Source: Tautonia plasticadhaerens (GTDB taxonomy: Bacteria; Planctomycetota; Planctomycetia; Isosphaerales; Isosphaeraceae). Taken from it: 64,000 nucleotides of DNA. The notes beneath the pieces are model-generated. The model worked only from the letters and a program-made list of their open reading frames with translations, was not told the origin of the DNA and did no database searches. This document shows, one piece after another, positions 39,937 through 49,674 of the stretch. The position numbers were made by a program, and so were the translations under genes. Within the stretch, counting starts at the first letter, position 1. Every line of letters starts with the position of its first letter. The DNA lies in the NCBI RefSeq assembly GCF_007752535.1, contig NZ_CP036427.1, forward strand, positions 62,001 to 126,000, written 5' to 3'.

Positions 39937-41435
39937 CCGATCCACCCCCACGGGCCTGGACGATCGGCGGGCCGGTCCGCCGCGTGCCCCGGGCATCCCA
40001 CCGGGTGTCGTCGTGGGATCTGCCCGGGGCCTCCGGCTCCTTCCCGGCCAGGTTCATCGCCGATCCCCGACCGCCTCGCCGATCCCCCGCCCTGGCCCAC
40101 CCAGCGCCCGTTGAGCATCACGCCGCGCACCGCGCCCATCGCGGCGATGTCCTCCAGCGGATCACCGGCGACGAGGATCACGTCGGCCTGCCGCCCCGCC
40201 GCGATCGCCCCCAGCCGGTCCGCACACCCGAGGTACTCGGCATTGCGCGACGTCGCCGCCACGATCGCATCGCCCGGCGTCAGCCCGCACTCGACCAGCA
40301 GCTCCAGCTCCCGCTGGTAGGCCCCTCCCTCCTCGGCGTGCGGCGCCCAGGTGTGCGAGCCGACCACGATCGGCACCCCGGCCTCATGGCAGTGCCCCAC
40401 GAAGCGGAGCATGGCCTCGAAGCCGCGCACGTGGTGGCCCTCGACGCCCCGGTCCCCCGCACGCCGCTCGAACACCGCCAGCGTCGGCGACAGGACCACC
40501 CCGCCGGCCACCATCCCCTCGATCAGCGGCCCGAGCCGGGGGTTGTCCTCCGGCTCGATCGTCGCCCACAGCCGGTACCGGCCCTCGTGCCGGGCCTCGT
40601 TGTCCCGCTCGACCGCCGCCCGGAAGGTCGCGGCCGGCTCCGGCTCGGCCAGGGCGGTCCCGAAGGAAGTGACGTGCTCGACCCCGTCGACCCCCGCCTC
40701 GATCGCCCGCCCGGCGTCGACCAGCTCCAGGTGCGCCGTCACCGGCACCCCCCGGGCGTGCGCCGCCTCGCTGGCCGCCCCGATCAGCTCAGGCGGCAGC
40801 CGGTAGTAGACCTTGATCGCCGACGCCCCGGCGGCGACCCGGCGCCCGACGGCGGCCCGGGCCTCCGCGGCCGTGCGGATCGCCTCGGCGTCGTCCGGGT
40901 GGGCGTGCGGCTGCTGGTCCAGGTGCCGGCCCGTCAGGAAGCAGCGCGGCAGGGGACCGGGGGCCTCCCGGACCGCCTGATAGGCCGGGATCGGGTGCCC
41001 CGGGTCGCGCAGGGTCGTCACCCCGCGGGAGAGCGACAGCCGGAGCATGCGGTGGCCGGGGTCGTCGCGGTCGTGGTGGAAGTGGGCGTCGATCAGCCCG
41101 GGCAGCAGCGACAGGCCCGCGGCCTCGACCACGCGGGCGTCCTCCGGGATCTCGACCCCGGCGCGGGGCCCGGCGGCCACGATCGTCGCCCCGCGGATGA
41201 CGACCGCCGCGTCGGGGATCGCCGGGCCGCCGCGCCCGTCGATCAGCCGGGCGCCGACGATCGCCGTCGGCGGGCCGGGCTCGGGTTCGGCCGGGGGGTT
41301 GATCTCCTCGAGCCCCCGGTACGTCCGCACGGCCTCGTCCCGGGCCGGCGTGGCGACCGACCCGGCGCCGGCGATCGCCTGGGCCGTCGCGAGGGCGGCC
41401 AGGCCGAGGGGGTGCGTGATCATGGGGTGGGCCAT
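39930..41435 (-). CDS. Amidohydrolase-family protein, left copy
   Basis: A 501-residue metal-dependent hydrolase. A hydrophobic N-terminus (LGLAALATAQAIAGAGSVA) may be a signal peptide. TAIVGARLIDGRGGPAIPDA is the composite beta-sandwich start, LLPGLIDAHFHHD the first metal motif, AIKVYYRLP the bridging lysine, VTAHLELVDAG and GVEHVTS further metal ligands. The usual late Asp is replaced by the local sequence VVGSHTWAPHAEEGGAYQRE. It belongs to the imidazolonepropionase/prolidase-like group of unknown substrate. The C-terminal ~35 residues are low-complexity and proline-rich. It is identical to the right copy at 49975. Confidence 0.85.
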   Translation of the reverse strand: MAHPMITHPLGLAALATAQAIAGAGSVATPARDEAVRTYRGLEEINPPAEPEPGPPTAIVGARLIDGRGGPAIPDAAVVIRGATIVAAGPRAGVEIPEDARVVEAAGLSLLPGLIDAHFHHDRDDPGHRMLRLSLSRGVTTLRDPGHPIPAYQAVREAPGPLPRCFLTGRHLDQQPHAHPDDAEAIRTAAEARAAVGRRVAAGASAIKVYYRLPPELIGAASEAAHARGVPVTAHLELVDAGRAIEAGVDGVEHVTSFGTALAEPEPAATFRAAVERDNEARHEGRYRLWATIEPEDNPRLGPLIEGMVAGGVVLSPTLAVFERRAGDRGVEGHHVRGFEAMLRFVGHCHEAGVPIVVGSHTWAPHAEEGGAYQRELELLVECGLTPGDAIVAATSRNAEYLGCADRLGAIAAGRQADVILVAGDPLEDIAAMGAVRGVMLNGRWVGQGGGSARRSGIGDEPGREGAGGPGQIPRRHPVGCPGHAADRPADRPGPWGWIGW

Positions 41436-41880
41436 CGGGATGGACTCGCGGGGGGGGCGTCGCCGGTCGGCTCGGGGAGGACCAAGACGAGATCACGGTA
41501 GCGCGGTCGGGGTGCCCGGTGCAAGCCCCGGCGGGCGAGCCCCGAGGCGGGCGTCCCGCCGGGCCGTCGGGAGGTCCCGGTGGCCGGGCTGTTAAGTAGC
41601 CCGCACTCTGGCACGGCTTCTTTGGAGCTATGCGGCCGCCTGCATCCGATCTCCTCGGCCACTGTCGGGTCGTCACGCGAGGCCGGGGGAGCAATTCGCC
41701 CCGCCGCCGGGCCGCACCCGCACGGTCCGATAATGACGCTTATGACCGGTGTGTTCACATCATAACGCCTGGGGCGGTCACGCGGCCGCCCCTCCGGATC
41801 GGATCCCGCCCCCCAGATCGCCCCAGGCCGCTGCCGGCCTGACGGCCGGCGACAGGCACGCACGCCCGACCCGGACGACC

Positions 41881-42978
41881 TACTGACCGGTGCGCAAAGG
41901 CGGTCAAGTTTTCGTTCCGGTAGAATCAGGGGATGGAAGCCTCGAACTTCATCCCTCATGATTGGCGTGAGTGGCGGAGGTTGCGGGCGTTGGACCTGAA
42001 GCAACAGGGCGGGCGCCAGCGCGTCATCGCTGAGGCCCTGGACGCCTCCGAGGAGACGATCAGCCGCTGGCTCGCCCGTGCCCGACACGGCGGCCGAGAG
42101 GCGCTGCGCTCGCACCCCGCGCCCGGCCATCCGTCCAAGCTCTCGGGCGTCCAGAAGCGGCTGATCCCCGAGTTCCTCTGGCATGGGCAGGAGGCCTACG
42201 GCTTCCGCGGCCAGGTCTGGACCCGTGCCCGAATCGCCCTCGTCATCGAGGAGGAGTTCGGCGTCCGCTACCACAAGGCCCACGTCGGGCGGTTGCTCAG
42301 CGAGTTGGGCTGGACGCCCCAGGTGCCGATCCGGCGAGCGATCCAGCGAGATGAGGAGGCCATCCGCCGCTGGCGGGACGAGAGCTGGCCGGCACTGCGA
42401 CGGCGGGCGAGACGCGAGCGTCGAGTGCCGGTCCTCGTGGACGAGGCGGGGTTCTACCTGCTGCCGGGCCTGGTCCGGACCTACGCCCCCGAGGGGCTGA
42501 CGCCGGTGCTCCGCGAGAAGGTGACGCGCGACCACCTGTCCGTCATGGGCGGGCTGACGCCCACAGGCAAGGTCTACACGCTGGTGCGGCAGGAGTCGCT
42601 GAATGGGCTGCACAGCGTCGAGTTCCTGATCCACCTGCTCCGCGTCGCGGGGGAGCGGCTGCTGGTGATCGGGGACGGCTCGCCCATCCACCGTCGTGCT
42701 GCGGTCAAGGACTTCGTGTCGGGCACGGGCGGCCGGGTCTGGCTGGAAGCGCTTCCGGGGTACGCCCCTGACCTCAACCCGTGGGACGAGGGGGGCTGGC
42801 ATCACCTGAAGAACGTGGAGATGCGAAATCTCGTATGTCGAGACCTGGAGGAGTTGCACGAGCAGTTCCACCTCGCCGTCGGACGCCTACGCCAGAAGTC
42901 ACATCTGGTCCGAGCCTTCTTCGCTCAGGCCGGGTTGGAGATCGGGGGAACTTGACCTTCTTTGCGCACCGTTCAGTA
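41881..42978 (+). mobile_element. IS630-family insertion sequence B
   Basis: The element is 1,098 bp bounded by TA (41881 and 42977). The 28-bp terminal repeats (41883-41910 and 42949-42976) match at 25 positions and contain GGTGCGCAAAG. It inserted just outside the left copy of the large duplication, inside the bracketed segment. Confidence 0.88.
41933..42955 (+). CDS. IS630-family transposase (IS B), single frame
   Basis: A 340-residue transposase in one open frame. The N-terminal helix-turn-helix part reads LKQQGGRQRVIAEALDASEE with TISRWLARAR. The DDE catalytic domain shows VLVDEAGFYLLPG, LLVIGDGSPIH and YAPDLNPWDEGGWHHLKNVE, matching the D-D-E spacing of IS630/Tc1-mariner enzymes. Unlike elements A and C it needs no frameshift and belongs to a different IS630 subgroup. 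All catalytic residues are present, so it may be active. Confidence 0.9.
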   Translation: MEASNFIPHDWREWRRLRALDLKQQGGRQRVIAEALDASEETISRWLARARHGGREALRSHPAPGHPSKLSGVQKRLIPEFLWHGQEAYGFRGQVWTRARIALVIEEEFGVRYHKAHVGRLLSELGWTPQVPIRRAIQRDEEAIRRWRDESWPALRRRARRERRVPVLVDEAGFYLLPGLVRTYAPEGLTPVLREKVTRDHLSVMGGLTPTGKVYTLVRQESLNGLHSVEFLIHLLRVAGERLLVIGDGSPIHRRAAVKDFVSGTGGRVWLEALPGYAPDLNPWDEGGWHHLKNVEMRNLVCRDLEELHEQFHLAVGRLRQKSHLVRAFFAQAGLEIGGT

Positions 42979-43288
42979 GAATCGATTATCGGACGCTGCC
43001 GCTTCACCTCGTCTGTGGCCACACCCCCCGCCGGCTCAACGAACTGCAACAGTACAGTATGGTCGAAGGGCGTGACGGGTCATATCCTGGAGACGCTGCG
43101 AATCGCCTTGCAAGGATCCCCCGAGATGCGGCGGTTCTGCCCGGATCGATCCCCCGGTCCTCGGCCGCCCCCGCCCCCCGGCCGAGTCGACGACCTTCAT
43201 CGGCGATCACGAGTCGATCCCGACGGACATAGAGGACCTCACCCGGCCTCGCCGTCGCACCGGGTCCGACGCAGCGGGAGGCTCCGCG
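42979..43288. other. Spacer before the kinase gene
   Basis: No gene is identified in 310 bp. One frame gives CGHTPRRLNELQQYSMVEG, which could be the remnant of a lost coding region, but it is too short to assign. The kinase ribosome binding site GGGAGG is at 43276-43281. Confidence 0.35.
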
Positions 43289-45997
43289 ATGCCGCACCCC
43301 GAGAATCGCGAGCACGTCGGGGATGCGTCCCGAAGTGACCGGGGTGGGCGCGACCCCCTCGGCCGGTCGTCAGGCCGGTCGACCTGGCCCGGCGATCGTC
43401 GGGGACGCTCGGGGTCGAACCCCGAATCCCTGGGGCTCGACCCTGCGCTCCTCGACCTGGTCGAGGAGACGACGAGGCGCCTGCTCGACGGCGAGCCGGT
43501 CGACGTGGAGAGGCTCGTCGAGGGGCATCCGGGCTGGGCCGAGGAGCTCCGGAGCCTGATGCCGGCGATGCGGGGCCTGGCCGAGCTCTCGGACGGCGGC
43601 GAGGAGCTCCCGGGGGACGCCCGGGACGAGGACGGGCGGACAGCCTTCGGCAAGTTCCGGATCCTTCGGGAGGTCGGCCGGGGGGGGATGGGCATCGTCT
43701 ACGAGGCCGAGCAGGTGGCGCTCAGGCGTCGGGTCGCGCTGAAGATCCTGCCGCAGGCGCTGGCGATGGACCCCCGGGCGATGCAACGCTTCCGGCTCGA
43801 GGCGCAGGTGGCCGGCTGGCTCCAGCACCCCCGGGTCGTCCCGGTGCATGACGTCGGCCTCGTCCGGGGCGTCCCCTACTACGCGATGCGATTCATCGAG
43901 GGGGGGAGCCTGGCCGACCTGGTCGGGGAGATCCGCCGGGCGGTCGATGGCGACCGCGGCGCCGGCGGCCCGCCCCCCGCCGAGGGGCTCGGTGCCGTCG
44001 CGGCGGGGCTGCTGTCGGGACGCCTGGCCCCTCCCCGCCGCGAGCACGACGGGAGCCGATCCGGCCCGATCCCCGCCCCCGCCCCCGCCGCCTCGGCGGC
44101 CCCCCCCGGCGTCTCGGGCCCGCCCTCGATCGGCGCCCGGGCCTACCTCCGGGCGGTCGCGGCGCTGGGGATGGACGCGGCCGGGGCGCTCGGCTACGCG
44201 CACGACCAGGGGGTGGTGCACCGCGACATCAAGCCGGCCAATCTCCTCGTCGACTTCCGGGGGGAGCTCTGGGTCGCCGACTTCGGCATGGCCGCGGTCC
44301 AGGGCAATGCCGGCCTGACGGCCACCGGCGACCTGCCCGGGACCCTGCGGTACATGAGCCCCGAGCAGGCGCTCGGCAAGCGGGCCCTGGTCGATCGCCG
44401 CTCCGACGTCTACTCGCTGGGCGCGACCCTCTACGAGCTGCTGACGCTCAGGCCTGCCATCTCGGGCGACGACCACCAGCAGATCTTCCGGATGATCGCC
44501 GAGGGGGAGCCGGCGCCGATCCGCCGGCTCAACCCGGCCGTCCCCTCCGACCTGGCGACGATCGTCGCCAAGGCGATGGCCCGGGACCCTTCGGATCGCT
44601 ACGAGACGGCCCTCCAGCTCTCCGAGGACCTCGGGCGGTTCCTCGACGGCCGGCCGATCGTGGCCCGGCCGGTCGGGCCGCTCTCCCGGGCCTGGCGATG
44701 GTGCCGGCGCAGGCCGTTGCAGGCGGGGCTCGTCGGGTCGCTCGTGGTGGCCCTCGCCGTCGGCTTCGCTGGCGTGACCTGGGGCTGGCGCGAGGCCGTC
44801 CGGCAGAAGCGGCTGCTGCTCGTCGCCGAGCGCGAGGCCCGGGCCGAGACCGCCAAGGCCGACGCCGTCAACCGCTTCCTGATCGAGGGCCTGATCCACC
44901 AGGCGGAGCCCGCGAGCAACCCCGCCGAGGAGCCCGTCACGCTCCTGGAGGTCCTCGACCGCGCCGCGGGCCGGGTCGACTCGGCGTTCCCCGGTCAGCC
45001 CGAGATGGAGGCGGCGATCCAGCTCGCCATCGGCCGCTCCTATCACGGCCTGGGCGAGTACCACAAGGGCGAGGCCCACTTCCGGGCCGCCCTCGGGCTC
45101 TTCGAGTCCCGGGGGGACGTCGACGAGGGGGCGGGGCGCCTGGAAGCGTCGGCGGAGCTGGGCCACGTCCTCTCGCACCTCGGCCGCAGGGACGAGGCCC
45201 TGGCCACCCTCTCGCGGGTCAGGACCGAGTCCCGGCGAGTCCTCGGGCCCCTGCACGCGGTCACCTTGCAATCCGCCCTGTACCTCGCGGAGGTCCTCCG
45301 GAACCGGGAGGAGCTCCGGGAGGCCGAGGCCCTCTACCGGGATTGCCTTGCAAACGCCCGCCGGGCCCCGGAACCCAACCCGCAATTCATCTTCTCTGCC
45401 CGCTTCCACCTGGGAGACGTCTTCCTCCGCCAGGGGAAGGCCGAAGAGGCCGAGGCGCTCTACCGGGAGCTGGCCGACGAGCAACGTCGGGAGCTGGGGC
45501 CGGAGCACCCTCACACGCTGACGACGCTCAACAACCTCGGCGCCGCCCTCAACCGGCAGGCGAGGTTCGCCGAGGCGGAGCGGCTCTTCCGGGAATGCCT
45601 CGAGACCGACCGTCGGATCCTCGGCGAACACCACCCCGACACCGTGACCGCCCTCTACAACCTCGGCCACGTGCTGAACGAGCAGGGCCGGCCGGACGAG
45701 GCCGAACCGCTGATCCGCCGGAGCGTCGAGGAGCGTCGGTGGTCCATCGGCCCGGAGAACCCCGACACCCTCTACGTGACCAGCAGCCTGGCCGACCTGC
45801 TCCGGGACCGAGGCCGGCTGGACGAGGCCGAGGAGATGCTCCGGTCTTGCCTGGCAGCCCAGCGCCGCATCCTCGGGCCGGACCACCGAGACACGCTGCA
45901 AACCGCCCACCGGCTCGATCGCCTGATCGAGGACCGTTCTCGCTCCGCCTCCGCCCCCGCCCCCTCGACGCTACAGCCGGGGATGAGCCCCCCCTGA
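43289..45997 (+). CDS. Ser/Thr protein kinase with TPR repeats
   Basis: A 902-residue membrane kinase. An N-terminal helical domain (~50-105; LVEETTRRLLDGEPVDVERL) precedes the kinase domain: GRGGMG from residue 130, VALKILP, catalytic HRDIKPANLL with D313, and VADFGMAA with D331. A proline/alanine insertion (~230-285) splits the N-lobe and C-lobe. One membrane helix (~477-500, LVGSLVVALAVGFAGVTWGW) follows, then tetratricopeptide repeats (~560-870; TLTTLNNLGAALNRQARFAE and similar). This PknB-TPR layout is common in planctomycetes and usually linked to an ECF sigma factor, as here. Confidence 0.92.
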   Translation: MPHPENREHVGDASRSDRGGRDPLGRSSGRSTWPGDRRGRSGSNPESLGLDPALLDLVEETTRRLLDGEPVDVERLVEGHPGWAEELRSLMPAMRGLAELSDGGEELPGDARDEDGRTAFGKFRILREVGRGGMGIVYEAEQVALRRRVALKILPQALAMDPRAMQRFRLEAQVAGWLQHPRVVPVHDVGLVRGVPYYAMRFIEGGSLADLVGEIRRAVDGDRGAGGPPPAEGLGAVAAGLLSGRLAPPRREHDGSRSGPIPAPAPAASAAPPGVSGPPSIGARAYLRAVAALGMDAAGALGYAHDQGVVHRDIKPANLLVDFRGELWVADFGMAAVQGNAGLTATGDLPGTLRYMSPEQALGKRALVDRRSDVYSLGATLYELLTLRPAISGDDHQQIFRMIAEGEPAPIRRLNPAVPSDLATIVAKAMARDPSDRYETALQLSEDLGRFLDGRPIVARPVGPLSRAWRWCRRRPLQAGLVGSLVVALAVGFAGVTWGWREAVRQKRLLLVAEREARAETAKADAVNRFLIEGLIHQAEPASNPAEEPVTLLEVLDRAAGRVDSAFPGQPEMEAAIQLAIGRSYHGLGEYHKGEAHFRAALGLFESRGDVDEGAGRLEASAELGHVLSHLGRRDEALATLSRVRTESRRVLGPLHAVTLQSALYLAEVLRNREELREAEALYRDCLANARRAPEPNPQFIFSARFHLGDVFLRQGKAEEAEALYRELADEQRRELGPEHPHTLTTLNNLGAALNRQARFAEAERLFRECLETDRRILGEHHPDTVTALYNLGHVLNEQGRPDEAEPLIRRSVEERRWSIGPENPDTLYVTSSLADLLRDRGRLDEAEEMLRSCLAAQRRILGPDHRDTLQTAHRLDRLIEDRSRSASAPAPSTLQPGMSPP

Positions 45998-46157
45998 CCC
46001 CGGCCCGCTCGGCAGGCTCCTCGCATCCTCGCCCTCCCCGGACGGCTGCCGGCGCCTGGCTGTGAACGCCCGATGGGCGATCGGGTTGCGAATTCGAGAA
46101 ACTTTCCGCGTATCCCCGGCCCCTGGTTCGCGGGGTAAGGGGTAGGGAGGTTCGCCG

Positions 46158-46772
46158 ATGACCGAGACGACCCGGCTCGTCCAGAACCTGATCGATCAGG
46201 CCCTCCGGGGGGACATTGCCGCCCGCCAGGAGTTGCTGGAGGTGCATCGAGAGCACCTCCGACGCATGGTCGCCGCCCGCCTCGATCGCCGGCTTACCTC
46301 CCGAGTCGACCCCTCTGACGTCGTCCAGGAGACGCTGGCCGACGCCTCGAAGCGGATGGACGACTATTTGAGGGAACGGCCCCTGCCCTTCCTCGGCTGG
46401 CTGCGCCAGCTCGCCGGCGAGCGGGTCATCGACGCCCACCGCAGGCACATCGCCTCGCAGCGCCGGAGCATCACCCGGGAGTCCCGGGCCGATGCCCATC
46501 CCGACGACTCGTCCCGGGCCCTCGCCCGCCGGTTCCTGGCGAACGACACCAGCCCGAGCAACCGGCTCTCGCGTCGGGAGCGATGCGATCAGGTCATGGC
46601 CGCGCTGGCCTCCCTGTCCGCCCGGGATCGCGAGGTCCTGGTAATGCGCTACCTCGAACAGCTCGACGCGGCCCAGATCGCCGAGGCGCTCGGGATCACC
46701 AGGGGGGCGGTGAAGGCCCGCCTGCTCCGGGCCCTGATCCACATGAGGGGCCGGCTGGAGGCGGACGGATGA
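46158..46772 (+). CDS. ECF-type sigma factor, planctomycete group
   Basis: A 204-residue sigma-70-family factor. Region 2 spans ~35-100 (LTSRVDPSDVVQETLADASK, LRERPLPFLGWLRQLAGERV) and region 4 ~145-200 (LSARDREVLVMRYLEQLDAA, then QIAEALGITRGAVKARLLRA). This is the sigma group found beside Ser/Thr kinases in planctomycetes. It follows the kinase gene by 160 bp on the same strand and overlaps the next small gene by four bases (ATGA). It probably responds to the kinase rather than to a classical anti-sigma factor, none of which is seen here. Confidence 0.92.
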   Translation: MTETTRLVQNLIDQALRGDIAARQELLEVHREHLRRMVAARLDRRLTSRVDPSDVVQETLADASKRMDDYLRERPLPFLGWLRQLAGERVIDAHRRHIASQRRSITRESRADAHPDDSSRALARRFLANDTSPSNRLSRRERCDQVMAALASLSARDREVLVMRYLEQLDAAQIAEALGITRGAVKARLLRALIHMRGRLEADG

Positions 46773-46999
46773 CCGACCGCGCCGGCCCCGGAGAGGATCC
46801 CAGGCTCGCCGAGCTGACCGAGGCGATCACCAGGCGCCTCCTGGCGGGCGAGCCGATCGACTCGCCCGACGACCCGGCCCAGCCCCCCGACTGCGCCGAA
46901 TCGATCCGGGAACTCCTGCCGACGATCCTCGAGCTCGTCGGACTCGGCCGGGGCGTGGCCCGAGCCGGACAGCCCTCCCCGCCCCCGCTCCCAGGCTGA
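46769..46999 (+). CDS. Orphan kinase N-terminal domain, 76 residues
   Basis: The sequence [20 protein letters not shown]...[17 protein letters not shown] matches the N-terminal domain of the kinase at 43289 (LLDLVEETTRRLLDGEPVD...ELRSLMPAMRGLAEL). It ends with a proline run and a stop, so no kinase domain follows. It is translationally coupled to the sigma gene by an ATGA overlap. In related loci a full kinase occupies this position, so this is either a kinase truncated to its docking domain or a purpose-built small partner of the sigma factor. Confidence 0.72.
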   Translation: MTDRAGPGEDPRLAELTEAITRRLLAGEPIDSPDDPAQPPDCAESIRELLPTILELVGLGRGVARAGQPSPPPLPG

Positions 47000-47028
47000 T
47001 CTCAATCCTCGACCGGAGACCACTCCCC

Positions 47029-47244
47029 GTGACGAACCGAACCGACCGGCCTCGCATCTCCGCCCTCCTCCTGTCGGTCGCGGGCGCCTCGCTCCTGGCC
47101 GCGGCCGGTTGCGGCGACGACGACGGCGTCGTCCGAGGCGCTGGGTCGATCGACGTCCCGAAGCCGAACACGTTCTACAGCCCCGAGGAGGCGGCCGCCC
47201 ACGCCGGCGGCGCCTCCGAGTCCTCCCCCGACGCCGGCCGCTGA
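47029..47244 (+). CDS. Small lipoprotein upstream of DUF1559 protein 3
   Basis: A 71-residue protein from a GTG start with GGAG upstream. The signal [16 protein letters not shown] carries a lipobox ending at Cys28. The short mature part contains [17 protein letters not shown], a motif of small lipoproteins that accompany DUF1559 genes. It precedes the DUF1559 gene by 77 bp. Function unknown. Confidence 0.72.
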   Translation: MTNRTDRPRISALLLSVAGASLLAAAGCGDDDGVVRGAGSIDVPKPNTFYSPEEAAAHAGGASESSPDAGR

Positions 47245-47321
47245 CCGGCCGGGGGGCCCGCCATCACCACCTCTCCCACCTCGATTCGTCATCTCTATCC
47301 CCATCTCGAGAGGAGCCGCCC

Positions 47322-48374
47322 ATGCACCCCAACGATTCCGGCCCCCGCCCGTGTCGGCGCCGACACCGGGGCTTCACGCTGATCGAGCTGTTGGTGGTGA
47401 TCGCCATCATCGGCGTGCTGATCGCCCTGCTGCTGCCCGCGGTCCAGGCCGCCCGGGAGGCGGCCCGGCGCGCCCAGTGCGTCAACAACCTGAAGCAGAT
47501 GTCGCTGGCGGCCAACAACTACGAGGCGACCTACGGCTCCTACCCGCCGGCCATGCTCGTCACATGGCCGAGCGTCGGCTTCTCCTCGCTGGTCCACCTC
47601 TGCCAGTACATGGAGCAGGTCCCGCTCTACAACTCGGTGAACTTCGGGCTCTCCTACTTCTTCCCCGCCAACTACACGGTCGCCGGCACCGGCTTCTCGG
47701 CGCTCTTCTGCCCGAGCGACGAGTCGGCCTTCGTATCCACCCCCATCCAGTACGGGCCGCCGACCTATCAGCAATTTCACAACCATTACTCGGGGGTCGT
47801 CGGCCCCTGGATGGCTTGGGGCATTCAGATAGGGCCGTCGGGCCTGCCCACGACTGACCCGCAGCTGTCCCAGCATGCGAAGGGGACGATCATCCCCGGC
47901 GGGCGGGTCACCGTCGCCTCGGTCCGGGACGGCACGAGCAACACGATGATGTACACCGAGACCGGCCACGGGGTCTTCAACGAGAACTCCCGGGGCTATC
48001 TCCACCAGTGGAACGTCGGCCAGCCGACCGACTGGTGCCTCGAGGCCCGGTTCCCGCCCAACTGGGGCCGGCGCTACTCCGACCCGGGCAACGCGGCGCT
48101 GGAGCAGTGGGCCCCCTTCAACGCCATGAGCTTCCACCCCGGCGGCGTGAACGTCGCGTTCTGCGACGGCTCGATCCGGTTCCTCAAGGACACGGTCGAC
48201 TCGTGGACCGTCCCCGCTCCCCAGGTCGACGGCCTGCCGACGGGCACGAGCCGGACCCCCGCCCCTCCCGGATCCGATTACGGCCTGACCGTCGCGCCGG
48301 GGGCGAAGGTGGGCGTCTATCAGAAGCTCGCGACCCGGAACGGCGGCGAGTTGGTGAGCGCTGACGAGTATTGA
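47322..48374 (+). CDS. DUF1559 prepilin-like surface protein 3
   Basis: A 350-residue protein starting [17 protein letters not shown] with GAGAGGAG upstream. It carries the same [20 protein letters not shown] prepilin segment and [16 protein letters not shown] as the other two, [18 protein letters not shown] as the H-x9-DG motif, and the ending [11 protein letters not shown] variable insert (~305-330, proline-rich) sits before the end. It lies between the small lipoprotein and a TlpA-like gene on the same strand. Confidence 0.9.
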   Translation: MHPNDSGPRPCRRRHRGFTLIELLVVIAIIGVLIALLLPAVQAAREAARRAQCVNNLKQMSLAANNYEATYGSYPPAMLVTWPSVGFSSLVHLCQYMEQVPLYNSVNFGLSYFFPANYTVAGTGFSALFCPSDESAFVSTPIQYGPPTYQQFHNHYSGVVGPWMAWGIQIGPSGLPTTDPQLSQHAKGTIIPGGRVTVASVRDGTSNTMMYTETGHGVFNENSRGYLHQWNVGQPTDWCLEARFPPNWGRRYSDPGNAALEQWAPFNAMSFHPGGVNVAFCDGSIRFLKDTVDSWTVPAPQVDGLPTGTSRTPAPPGSDYGLTVAPGAKVGVYQKLATRNGGELVSADEY

Positions 48375-48436
48375 CCCGCCCCGTCCTGATCGCCGAGGCC
48401 AGCGATCCCGCCCCCCGGGGAGAGTGAGCGAAGCCC

Positions 48437-49576
48437 ATGCAGCTCGCCCCGATGACGATGGTATTGATCCTCGCGTCCCTCGTCCCTGCCGCCGCGACGG
48501 CACAGGACCCGGGGCCGACCGGGCCCTCGGCCGACTTCGAGGCGCTGAGGCGGGAGTACCAGGCCGCCGAGGAGGCCTTCCGCAAATACCTCCGGGAGGA
48601 GTACAAGGAGGCGGACGCGGAGGGGTGCCGCCTCTACATCCCCTTCTCGGAGACGCCCCCCGCGCAGTTCGCCCGGAGGTTCCTCGGGTTCGCCGAGGCG
48701 CATCCCGACCACCCGTCCGCCTTCGACTCCCTCGAGCACGCCATCCGGGGGAGCTACGAGTATCCGGACGTCCGGGGCCGCACGCTCGACCTGCTCCGGG
48801 TGTCCTACGTCACCGAGCCGGAGATCGAGCGGCTCGTCGTGCCGCTGATCATCTCCCACGACGGGCCGACCGACGACTTGGTCTTCGAGATCATCGCCCG
48901 CAACCCCGACCCCGAGATCCGCATCCTGGCCTACAAGGCGCTGATCCGCCGGGCCGAGGAGTCGATCCAGTTCGCCGACCGCGTCCGGTTCGACGAGGCG
49001 ATCCGCAGGGACATCGAGGCGAACGAAGGGGGCGGATCCCTGGAGGGGGTCCTCGAGCGCGGCGACCGCGCCAAGGCCGAGATCGAGGACTACACGAAGG
49101 TCGCCCGCGACCTCCACGGCCCCGGTCGTTTCCCCGACCTCTCGATCGGCTCGCCCGCCCCGGAGGCCGCCGGACGCAGGCTCGATGGCGAGGAGGAGAC
49201 ACTCGCCGAATATCGGGGTAAGGTCGTGGTGCTCGACTTCTGGGCGACGTGGTGCGGCCCCTGCCGAGAGATGATCCCCCACCAGCGAGAGCTGGTCGCC
49301 CGCCTGAAGGACCAGCCCTTTGCCCTGATCAGCATCAGCGCCGATCAGGAGAAGGAGCTCCTCACCGACTTCCTCGCCGACGAGGAGATGCCCTGGACCC
49401 ACTGGTGGGATGGGCCGGATGGCGGGATCATCGACGCGTTCGACGTCTACCAGTACCCGACGATCTTCGTCCTGGACGGGCAAGGCGTCATCCGCGCCAA
49501 GGACGTGCGGGGCGAGCAGTTGTCGGATGTCGTCGACGCGCTGCTGGGCGAAGACGGCTCAAACCCGACGAAGTGA
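48437..49576 (+). CDS. TlpA-like thioredoxin-fold protein with helical N-terminal domain
   Basis: A 379-residue exported protein with signal peptide MQLAPMTMVLILASLVPAAATA. Residues ~30-225 are mostly helical and of unknown type (ADFEALRREYQAAEEAFRKY). The C-terminal 140 residues form a TlpA/ResA-like domain: GSPAPEAAGRRLDGEEETLA, VVLDFWATWCGPCREMIPHQ with the active-site CGPC, and YPTIFVLDGQGVIRAKDVRG with the cis-proline. It probably reduces disulfides of exported proteins. It stands 62 bp after DUF1559 protein 3, whose mature part contains cysteines, so that may be a client. Confidence 0.87.
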   Translation: MQLAPMTMVLILASLVPAAATAQDPGPTGPSADFEALRREYQAAEEAFRKYLREEYKEADAEGCRLYIPFSETPPAQFARRFLGFAEAHPDHPSAFDSLEHAIRGSYEYPDVRGRTLDLLRVSYVTEPEIERLVVPLIISHDGPTDDLVFEIIARNPDPEIRILAYKALIRRAEESIQFADRVRFDEAIRRDIEANEGGGSLEGVLERGDRAKAEIEDYTKVARDLHGPGRFPDLSIGSPAPEAAGRRLDGEEETLAEYRGKVVVLDFWATWCGPCREMIPHQRELVARLKDQPFALISISADQEKELLTDFLADEEMPWTHWWDGPDGGIIDAFDVYQYPTIFVLDGQGVIRAKDVRGEQLSDVVDALLGEDGSNPTK

Positions 49577-49674
49577 ACCTGGGGCGAGCAGGCAGGGCCA
49601 TCGGACTGCACCCCTATCCTTCCCTTGAGCCACGCGCGCCGGATCGTGAGGGCTGCAACTCCGTCCATAGACAC

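Larger units (their letters stand above)
39281..41735 (-). repeat. Large inverted duplication, left copy (2,455 bp)
   Basis: Its reverse complement equals 49675-52129; paired coordinates sum to 91410 throughout, so there is no net indel, and every encoded protein is identical. It begins inside the dispersed 27-bp motif (39281) and ends at ccgataatg (41735). It contains the amidohydrolase and most of the ADP-ribosylglycohydrolase remnant. Confidence 0.95.

Noticed and set aside
42979-43288. CGHTPRRLNELQQYSMVEG frame as a gene fragment
   Set aside because: It is too short and lacks a recognisable family; kept only as a note in the spacer entry.
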